Shown: positions 1-5,159 of the stretch, in pieces | Numbering within the stretch: the first letter of the stretch is position 1 | How the letters are laid out: each line of letters opens with the position of its first letter | DNA from: an uncultured Clostridium sp. | GTDB lineage: Bacteria > Bacillota > Clostridia > Lachnospirales > Lachnospiraceae | Direction of reading: 5' to 3' | Assembly: GCA_958349075.1 (NCBI GenBank) | Contig: CATWBR010000211.1 | Coordinates: 1 to 7,692, forward strand | Length of the DNA stretch: 7,692 nt | The notes under the pieces: model-generated | Told to the model about the DNA's origin: nothing | Database searches by the model: none | What the model saw: only the letters and a program-made list of their open reading frames with translations | Position numbers and translations under genes: made by a program

Positions 1-33
1 ATATTATTTAAAATAGTAACAAATAAAATGGGT

Positions 34-54
34 ATTCTATTATTAAAATAGAAT
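34..54. promoter_or_regulatory. Perfect inverted repeat in the msrAB leader, candidate operator
   Basis: The arms ATTCTATT (34-41) and AATAGAAT (47-54) are exact reverse complements around a 5-base spacer. They lie about 30 bases before the msrAB start, in a stretch where only 9 of the first 60 bases are G or C. A second palindrome, TCGATATCGA (54-63), abuts the repeat. The size and symmetry suit a dimeric repressor site. Stress-regulator sites of the Fur/PerR type are also AT-rich palindromes, but this one does not clearly match their usual spacing, so no regulator is assigned. No convincing -35/-10 pair was found, although TATTAT (38-43) inside the repeat could be a -10. In AT-rich DNA such repeats also arise by chance. 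Confidence 0.35.
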
Positions 55-70
55 CGATATCGAAAAGAAA

Positions 71-84
71 GCGAGGTTCTCCTC
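71..84 (+). promoter_or_regulatory. Ribosome binding site of msrAB, within a small inverted repeat
   Basis: GCGAGG (71-76) lies 8 bases before the ATG at 85 and is the only Shine-Dalgarno-like sequence near it. This supports that start, which also places the MsrA catalytic motif at the normal distance from the N-terminus. The core GAGG (73-76) is complementary to CCTC (81-84), with a four-base loop between them. The site could therefore fold onto itself in mRNA just before the start codon. Confidence 0.5.
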
Positions 85-1059
85 ATGAATTCAGAACAAA
101 ACAAAAATCTCAGGGAAATCTACTTTGCAGGCGGCTGTTTTTGGGGCGTGGAAGAATATTTTTCCCGTATTCCCGGCGTCCGCGACTGTATTTCCGGTTA
201 TGCCAACGGCTATGGCACAAATCCCTCCTATGAGGATGTCTGCTCCGGCACGACAGGGTTTGCGGAAACGGTACTTGTCCGGTATGATCCCGACATTGTC
301 ACGCTCCGCATCCTGACAGAACAGTACTTCAGAATTATCGACCCGCTCAGTCTGAACCGGCAGGGAAATGACAGGGGAAGCCAGTACAGGACAGGCATTT
401 TCTATACCGATGAGAAGGATACCGTAACCCTGCGGACCGTTATGGACACCGTGCAAAAAGGACTCCCTTCCCCTATGGCCGTAGAACTGGCTCCGCTGAA
501 TAGTTTCTATCCCGCCGAAAGTTATCATCAGGACTACCTGAAAGTAAATCCAAACGGATATTGCCATATCCATTTCAATACGCTTGACGATTTGACCGTA
601 GGCTCCGACGGCAGAGTAAGAACCCGTCTTTCGGAAGAAGCACTGAAAGAAAAGCTGACCGGGGAACAATACGAAGTGACCCGGAATTCTGCCACAGAGA
701 GGCCGTTCACAGGACAATACTATGACAATCATGAACCGGGCCTTTACGTGGATATTGTCACCGGGGAACCGCTTTTCGTCTCCTCCGATAAATTTGATTC
801 CGGCTGCGGCTGGCCAAGTTTTACAAAACCGGTCGATGCGGCGGCGTTTACGGAACTCTCGGATAGCAGCCACGGTATGAAACGCGTGGAGATACGCAGC
901 CGGGAAGGGGATTCCCATCTGGGTCATGTATTTCCCGACGGCCCCCTGGAGACGGGCGGGCTCCGCTATTGTATCAACAGCGCTTCTCTCCGTTTTATTC
1001 CTAAAAACGACATGGAAGCTGAGGGGTACGGCGCTTACATTTCTCAGGTTCAGCCATAA
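85..1059 (+). CDS. msrAB: Bifunctional peptide methionine sulfoxide reductase MsrA-MsrB
   Basis: This 324-residue fused enzyme reduces both stereoisomers of methionine sulfoxide in oxidised proteins: MsrA the S form and MsrB the R form. The electrons normally come from thioredoxin. The MsrA half (about residues 10-165) begins with GGCFWG, whose Cys18 is the expected nucleophile. It also has GTTGFAE (55-61), YHQDYL (147-152) and a late Cys160 in NGYC, a likely resolving cysteine. The MsrB half (about 194-318) has SGCGWPSF with Cys241 (resolving), SHLGHVF with His278 and His281, and RYCIN with Cys296 (catalytic). The paired CxxC zinc ligands of some MsrB proteins are absent, so this is the zinc-free form. 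There is no signal peptide or membrane segment, so it should be cytosolic. The MsrA-then-MsrB order and the length are normal for Firmicute fusions. It is monocistronic here and converges on the minus-strand genes. Confidence 0.96.
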   Translation: MNSEQNKNLREIYFAGGCFWGVEEYFSRIPGVRDCISGYANGYGTNPSYEDVCSGTTGFAETVLVRYDPDIVTLRILTEQYFRIIDPLSLNRQGNDRGSQYRTGIFYTDEKDTVTLRTVMDTVQKGLPSPMAVELAPLNSFYPAESYHQDYLKVNPNGYCHIHFNTLDDLTVGSDGRVRTRLSEEALKEKLTGEQYEVTRNSATERPFTGQYYDNHEPGLYVDIVTGEPLFVSSDKFDSGCGWPSFTKPVDAAAFTELSDSSHGMKRVEIRSREGDSHLGHVFPDGPLETGGLRYCINSASLRFIPKNDMEAEGYGAYISQVQP

Positions 1060-1069
1060 GCCTGCCGGA

Positions 1070-1119
1070 AATAAGCCGCCGTCCGAATCGTTTTGCGGCG
1101 ATCCGGACGGCGGCTTATT
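1070..1119. terminator. Bidirectional hairpin terminator between convergent genes
   Basis: The arms AATAAGCCGCCGTCCG (1070-1085) and CGGACGGCGGCTTATT (1104-1119) are perfect 16-base complements. Inside, ATCG (1087-1090) can pair with CGAT (1099-1102), leaving an eight-base loop. The hairpin starts 10 bases after the msrAB stop and lies 27 bases beyond the last stop codon of the minus-strand block. It can therefore end transcription from both sides. The T-tracts are short on each strand (TTATT, then mixed sequence), but the GC-rich stem is very stable. Confidence 0.8.
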
Positions 1120-1146
1120 CACGTTATAACCATCTTCGTCTCTCTT

Positions 1147-1377
1147 CTATTTTCCGTCTATATATGCCTTCGCCATCCCAATCATCTCATCCAGACTTGT
1201 ATCCTCGAAGGTGGACAGCAGATATTCCACACCGTCCCGGGTCCAGCCTACATGTCTGAACACTTCCCTCTCCTCCGTCTGGCTTCCGTAGCTAATCGCA
1301 AGTTTCCCTTCCTCCTGAAGTTTCAGGTCCGCCTCACTCGGTTCTGCATCCGGGGGGAGGAAAAGATTATTTCTCTT
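1147..1377 (-). pseudogene. 5'-truncated remnant of a DUF4367-type protein (C-terminal part only)
   Basis: Read on the minus strand, 76 sense codons run from just after a stop (TAA at 1380-1378) to TAG at 1149-1147. From about the tenth codon the translation looks like real protein, with pieces such as EGKLAISYGSQTEE, HVGWTRDGVEYLLS and SLDEMIGMAKAYI. An 'ISYGS..EE' strand, a 'W..DG..Y.L' strand and a final helix resemble the C-terminus of DUF4367 proteins. In Clostridia these are often membrane-anchored and sit beside ECF sigma factors. The frame has no ATG, and GTG occurs only at codon 39, inside the fold. The N-terminal and membrane parts of the family are missing. The frame overlaps the last 11 bases of the EndoQ-UvrD gene. 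The best reading is a gene decapitated by a rearrangement that placed the repair gene against it. The family assignment is from memory of the pattern; the coding character is clearer than the exact family. Confidence 0.65.
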
Positions 1378-4300
1378 TTATCCAGTCAAACAGACTGAGC
1401 TGCTGCCCGAAACCAGATTCCGCCCTTTTCGCTGCCCCGGCCTCCTCCCGCTCCAGACAGGAATCCGGCAGGACATTCAAAAACTCCGACTGCTCCTTTC
1501 CTGTCACCAAAACCAGTTGTTCTTTTGCCCTGGTCATTCCTACGTAAAAAAGGCGGCGTTCTTCCTCTTTATCTGTCTCATCCGTTTTTCCCGCCGGCTG
1601 CCTTTCCAGTGGAATCAGTCCCTTTCTTACCCCGCAGAGAATTACTGCCGGAAATTCCAGCCCTTTTGAAGCATGAAGAGACATCAGTGTGACTGCATCA
1701 GACCGGTACTGCTTTTCCCCCGGACGGATCAGTTCACCCTCCGTGCCAAAGACCAGCGCATCCAAAAAGTCCCTCATATTATGATACATAAATGACAGCT
1801 TCCATAATTTTACCATGTTCTGACTGCCTGCTGTATCCCCTTCCGAATTCCGGCTGCCCGTGTTACCGGCACTCCGGCTCTTCTCCCGGCCGTCAGCCCC
1901 GGCAATGCTGCCATTCCACTGTTCCAGGATATCCGAAGGTTTTCCCTTTGCCACAAGGGGAAGGTAGTATTCTGCTTCTTTGGAAAATCTCTCTTCCCGC
2001 TCCCTATCTCCCAGTTCTTTCCACAAAAGGCGGCGGCTGAGTCCGGCCGAAAACCGATCTTGCGGATTTAACAGGCTTCTGAAAAAACAGATACTGCCCC
2101 TGACGGCAGGATCCGTCAGAAACTCGTCCCTCCCCGCTACCTGATACGGAATTCCTTCCTTTCGCAGGCACTTCTCAAGAAGCGCCGCCTGGCGATGCGT
2201 CCGATAAAGGACCGCTATATCGGAAAAACCGGTAAGGCGTCCCGATATCCTTTTTTCCTGGGCATCCAGCATATCAATTCCACCGACAAGACGGTTTATC
2301 TCCTTCGCAGTAAAAATAGCCTCGGACATCGCACTTTCCGCTGTGACAAGACGAATCCTGGCTCCCTCCCCGCATACAGGCACAAAATTTCTTTTCGGCC
2401 CGGGATTTTCCGAAATAACGGCCTGTGCCCCTTCCAGAACGGCCGGGACAGAGCGGTAATTCTCATTCAAAACAATATTAATTAGAGAAGGATTTTCTTT
2501 TTTCAAAGATTCGAAGCAGGCCGAATCCGTCCCCCTAAATCCATAGATGGACTGATCCGGATCTCCGATTACGAAAAGTTCCCTGCCGTCCCGATTCCAT
2601 GCTCTAATCAGTTCAAACTGGACCGGAGTGACATCCTGGAACTCATCCACCAGGCGATACTTAAAACGCGGTGTCCGAATTTCCGTGTGTTGCTCTGCTG
2701 TCAGAACTTTCAGAGTCTCAAGGAGCAGATCGTCAAAATCGCATGCTCCTTCCGATGTCAGACGCTTCTGGTATTCCTGTACTGCTTTATTAAAGGAATC
2801 TTCACTTCTGTTTTCCGCTGAGGGATTCTCCGTTCCTTCGGCCGGGGAGTACGCCATTGCTTTGCCGGATAAACCGCTTAGTTCCATTCGCGATTTTTTC
2901 AAGGATATCTGTCTTAAAAAATCGGCCGGCTTGATGTTTAAACCATATTCTTTTACAATATCCGACGCTGTCTCTAAAAGCATTTCCGGCGGGGCCGTGA
3001 TACGGTCAAAGCCCTGTTTTTTCAGAAGTTCCAGACAGAGGGCATGAAATGTTCCCACATTCAGCCGTTGGGTAATTCTTTTTCCTCCGGCCTGTTTTTC
3101 CAGACGTCCCCTCAGCTCCGCTGCCGCCTTATTGGTAAATGTAACCGCCGTAATCTCGGATGGTTTTACACCGCGCTCTTTCAAAAGATAACCGATTCTG
3201 GCCGTCAGGGTTCCTGTCTTTCCGGTTCCCGGACCAGCCGTAACCGCAATGGCGCGGGCCGGTATGACTGCGGCTTCTCTCTGCTTTGCATTTAGAGATT
3301 CCAAACAATCCCATTCAGCCGCCGCTGCCGTCTCACCTGCCGCCATCTCATTTGTTACGGATCCGTCTGTTGTCCTCTTCTCTTTCAAGTCCCCAACTGC
3401 TGCAGCTAAGCTTTCCCGGGACGGCAGAAATAAACTGATCTGCCCGTCCACATTTTCCAGTTCCCACGGTTCGAACAGTTGGATCGTTCCATACTCTCCG
3501 TCAAACCCTGGATTGCGTAAGACACTTCCCCGGCGCAAACGGCGGATTCCCTCGGCAATCATGGTTCCTGCCGCCAATTTGATATCCTCCTCCGGGACAT
3601 CCCTTAAGATGGAAAACTCATTTCCCAGTTTTGCAAGCATCTCCTGATACTGTCTCTGCACCTTGACACTGGCGGCTGTTCTTCCTGTGGATGCCGCTAT
3701 TACCTCGGGCAGGGGCACCAGGCTCTCAAAAACTTTCCCGTCCGGCCGCACATAGCCCTCCGCCCGGTCAGCCAGCTCCTCCACCCTGTGTGAGACGCCG
3801 ATGGTCAGTTTTCTCCCGCACACCGGGCATTTTCCCCCATACTTAACCGTCACTGCCGGGCTTAAGCACAGGTGGCATTTCCGATGCCCGTCCAGATGGT
3901 ATTTGCCTTCCTCGGGAAAGAATTCAATCGTTCCCCGAAGGCCTTCGCCTGTCTCAATCGCCTTCACTAATGAAGGATAGTTAAGTTCTGTATCCAGCAG
4001 ATTTGCCTCTCTTCCCAGTTTTGACGGCGAGTGGGCATCCGAGTTAGATATAAGCTGGTAAGAATCAAGCGCTGAGAGGCGCCAGTTCATCGGCGGATCG
4101 GAAGACAGACCGGTCTCCAGTGCATGAATATGGGGCGTCAGGTCTCCAAAGCATTCTTCTATCCTGTCAAAGCCGGAAAACGCCCCGAATAATGAAAAAT
4201 GAGGCGTCCAGATATGGGCCGGTACATAAACCGCATCCGGACACGTCTCCAGCATAATTTCCAGAAGATCATGACAGGAAAGTCCAAGGATTGGACGTCC

Positions 4301-4693
4301 GTCGGAATGGATATTTCCGATTTGTTCAAGCTTCGCAGACAAGAGCCCTGCCGCCTCCAGGTTCGGCATGAGCAGAAGGCTGTGCACCTTCCTCACCCGC
4401 TCCCCCTGCTTATAGATCGAGCTGATCTCCCCCGTCACAACGAACCTGACCTCCCGTGAATCATCCGCACTTTTATCATGAATCCTGTATTCCTTTTTTA
4501 ATGTATACAGCCCTTCCTCCGCCGGGATCAGCTTTTCTTTTGATTCCTCCCGCCAGGCCGGGTGCGTGAAATCTCCGGTTCCTAAAAGCCGGATTCCCTT
4601 CTTTCTCGCCCACAGCTCCAACGCTTCCGGCGTGCAGTCATGGCTGGTGGCTCTTGAGTAGCGGGAGTGGATATGAAGATCTGCTATGTACAT
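1367..4693 (-). CDS. Endonuclease Q-like PHP nuclease fused to a UvrD/PcrA-type SF1A helicase
   Basis: This protein (1108 residues from the chosen start) joins two complete enzymes. Residues 1-415 match endonuclease Q (older name TIGR00375 family), which nicks DNA 5' of uracil, hypoxanthine, xanthine and abasic sites. PHP metal-ligand candidates are DLHIH (Asp5, His7, His9), Asp41 in TGDFTHP, Glu89, His104, His141, His160, Glu193 and SDAH (Asp219, His221). A zinc site follows (Cys273, Cys276, Cys289, Cys292), then HRVEELADR and a helical end closing with FDGEYGTI. After a linker (about 428-464), the helicase shows a Q motif (LNAKQREA, 467-474), Walker A AGPGTGKT (486-493), TFTNKAA, GTFHAL, DEFQD (683-687), GDPDQSIYGF, NYRS, LHASKGLEF (motif V) and VGMTRAKE (motif VI, Arg1055). 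All SF1A motifs are present, so ATPase activity is expected. QISLF (418-422) and QLSLF (1098-1102) match the beta-clamp-binding consensus. AAGGAG stands 8 bases before the ATG at 4693 but only 2 before the ATG at 4699, so the inner start is preferred. No signal peptide or membrane segment is visible. Confidence 0.93.
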   Translation of the reverse strand: MYIADLHIHSRYSRATSHDCTPEALELWARKKGIRLLGTGDFTHPAWREESKEKLIPAEEGLYTLKKEYRIHDKSADDSREVRFVVTGEISSIYKQGERVRKVHSLLLMPNLEAAGLLSAKLEQIGNIHSDGRPILGLSCHDLLEIMLETCPDAVYVPAHIWTPHFSLFGAFSGFDRIEECFGDLTPHIHALETGLSSDPPMNWRLSALDSYQLISNSDAHSPSKLGREANLLDTELNYPSLVKAIETGEGLRGTIEFFPEEGKYHLDGHRKCHLCLSPAVTVKYGGKCPVCGRKLTIGVSHRVEELADRAEGYVRPDGKVFESLVPLPEVIAASTGRTAASVKVQRQYQEMLAKLGNEFSILRDVPEEDIKLAAGTMIAEGIRRLRRGSVLRNPGFDGEYGTIQLFEPWELENVDGQISLFLPSRESLAAAVGDLKEKRTTDGSVTNEMAAGETAAAAEWDCLESLNAKQREAAVIPARAIAVTAGPGTGKTGTLTARIGYLLKERGVKPSEITAVTFTNKAAAELRGRLEKQAGGKRITQRLNVGTFHALCLELLKKQGFDRITAPPEMLLETASDIVKEYGLNIKPADFLRQISLKKSRMELSGLSGKAMAYSPAEGTENPSAENRSEDSFNKAVQEYQKRLTSEGACDFDDLLLETLKVLTAEQHTEIRTPRFKYRLVDEFQDVTPVQFELIRAWNRDGRELFVIGDPDQSIYGFRGTDSACFESLKKENPSLINIVLNENYRSVPAVLEGAQAVISENPGPKRNFVPVCGEGARIRLVTAESAMSEAIFTAKEINRLVGGIDMLDAQEKRISGRLTGFSDIAVLYRTHRQAALLEKCLRKEGIPYQVAGRDEFLTDPAVRGSICFFRSLLNPQDRFSAGLSRRLLWKELGDREREERFSKEAEYYLPLVAKGKPSDILEQWNGSIAGADGREKSRSAGNTGSRNSEGDTAGSQNMVKLWKLSFMYHNMRDFLDALVFGTEGELIRPGEKQYRSDAVTLMSLHASKGLEFPAVILCGVRKGLIPLERQPAGKTDETDKEEERRLFYVGMTRAKEQLVLVTGKEQSEFLNVLPDSCLEREEAGAAKRAESGFGQQLSLFDWIKEK

Positions 4694-4701
4694 TTTCATT
4701 T

Positions 4702-4707
4702 CTCCTT
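4702..4707 (-). promoter_or_regulatory. Ribosome binding site deciding the EndoQ-UvrD start
   Basis: On the minus strand AAGGAG is followed by two in-frame ATG codons, at 4699-4697 and 4693-4691. The spacings are 2 and 8 bases respectively. Only the second is in the normal range, so translation most likely starts at 4693. The protein then begins MYIADLHIH, which puts the PHP motif very close to the N-terminus, as is usual for this family. Confidence 0.75.
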
Positions 4708-4749
4708 CGTTGTTTGAAAATTGTCATTTTCTGTCGTACTGTTATTGCT

Positions 4750-4758
4750 AGTATATCA
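4750..4758 (-). promoter_or_regulatory. Extended -10 promoter for the EndoQ-UvrD gene
   Basis: On the minus strand this reads TGATATACT, which is a TGn extension followed by TATACT, one base from the consensus TATAAT. No good -35 lies 16-18 bases upstream, which is tolerated by extended -10 promoters. Transcription would start near 4743, giving a leader of about 50 bases with the AAGGAG site near its end. No operator or leader hairpin of note was seen. Confidence 0.5.
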
Positions 4759-4810
4759 CAAAAGTTGACCGGCATATTCTATTTTTTCCCACGCATTCAT
4801 ATCCTGATGT

Positions 4811-4816
4811 GAGGTG
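4811..4816 (+). promoter_or_regulatory. Ribosome binding site deciding the small-gene start
   Basis: GAGGTG lies 6 bases before the ATG at 4823. An in-frame GTG at 4814 is part of this same sequence and has no site of its own, so the ATG is the better start. Confidence 0.65.
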
Positions 4817-4822
4817 TCATTT

Positions 4823-5032
4823 ATGCAATCTTGTGAATTTGCCATGACTATAACTGCCCTGGCCTGCAATATCGCTCAGGGTAAAACTTCGGAAGAAATT
4901 GCCCTGTACGCCGCCCTTTTCTCTCAATTGGGAGATACCCTGGCTACTATAGGTGCGCATGAGGAACTCTGTTCACCGCCGGAGAACAAGGACACACAGG
5001 AAACTTCACCTAAAAAAAGCACTTCCAGCTAG
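4823..5032 (+). CDS. Small DUF6774-like protein of unknown function
   Basis: This protein of 69 residues begins MQSCEFAMTITALACNIAQG. The ordered part covers about residues 1-50: a short N-terminal stretch with Cys4, a helix holding ALACNIAQGKTSEE (Cys15), a second helix AALFSQLGDTLATIGAHEEL, and Cys50. The tail (51-69) is hydrophilic and low in complexity (Pro, Lys, Thr, Ser) and probably disordered. The pattern resembles a family of small clostridial proteins I know as DUF6774, recalled rather than searched. No function is known to me. There is no signal peptide, and the hydrophobic helices are too short and interrupted to be clear membrane segments. The three cysteines could bind metal or sense redox state, but this is speculation. 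The gene stands alone: it diverges from the EndoQ-UvrD gene, converges on valS and is followed by its own hairpin terminator. Confidence 0.75.
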   Translation: MQSCEFAMTITALACNIAQGKTSEEIALYAALFSQLGDTLATIGAHEELCSPPENKDTQETSPKKSTSS

Positions 5033-5057
5033 AGCGCGTTTGAAAATTCATTTCGGC

Positions 5058-5087
5058 CGGAAGGCAGCAACTTTCACTGCCAATCCG
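5058..5087. other. Small hairpin preceding the main terminator
   Basis: GGCAG (5063-5067) pairs with CTGCC (5077-5081) around a nine-base loop. Outside it, CGG (5058-5060) can pair with CCG (5085-5087) across a small internal loop. It begins 25 bases after the small-gene stop, directly before the stronger hairpin at 5089-5150. Its role is unknown. Confidence 0.35.
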
Positions 5088-5088
5088 C

Positions 5089-5150
5089 AGAAAAGGCTCC
5101 GGACCGTCAGATGGGAATTATTCCACATCCTCCGCTCCGGAGCCTTTTCT
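5089..5150. terminator. Bidirectional terminator behind the small gene and valS
   Basis: The arms AGAAAAGGCTCCGGA (5089-5103) and TCCGGAGCCTTTTCT (5136-5150) are perfect 15-base complements. The 32-base loop contains a further hairpin: GATGGGAA (5110-5117) pairs with TTCC-CATC (5121-5129) with one bulged A, making a long rod. On the plus strand it is followed by a T-rich run (5146-5167) and would end the small gene's transcript. On the minus strand the right arm ends in CCTTTTCT and the hairpin starts 9 bases beyond the valS stop, so it can end valS too. Confidence 0.8.
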
Positions 5151-5159
5151 TATACCTTT

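Noticed and set aside
927..1016. Search for CRISPR arrays, insertion sequences, tRNAs or tandem repeats across the window
   Set aside because: No regularly spaced repeats, transposase motifs, terminal inverted repeats or tRNA cloverleaf were found by eye anywhere; this interval is simply coding MsrB sequence.
91..1122. Long minus-strand open frame (343 codons) antisense to msrAB
   Set aside because: It covers almost exactly the MsrAB gene, whose catalytic motifs are all in the plus frame. The antisense translation shows no recognisable domain and reflects codon bias of the real gene.
1367..1377. Possible frameshift joining the helicase to the DUF4367-like frame as one protein
   Set aside because: The helicase ends naturally after its clamp-binding tail with a normal stop, and the two parts belong to unrelated families. 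A truncated neighbouring gene explains it better.
1093..1398. Plus-strand open frame of 101 codons between msrAB and the helicase gene
   Set aside because: It begins inside the terminator hairpin and is the mirror of the DUF4367-like minus-strand frame, which is the convincing coding strand.
4765..4770. TTGACC as a -35 box for the small plus-strand gene
   Set aside because: No -10-like sequence lies 16-18 bases downstream (the region reads TTTCCCACG). TATTCT at 4775-4780 is much too close.
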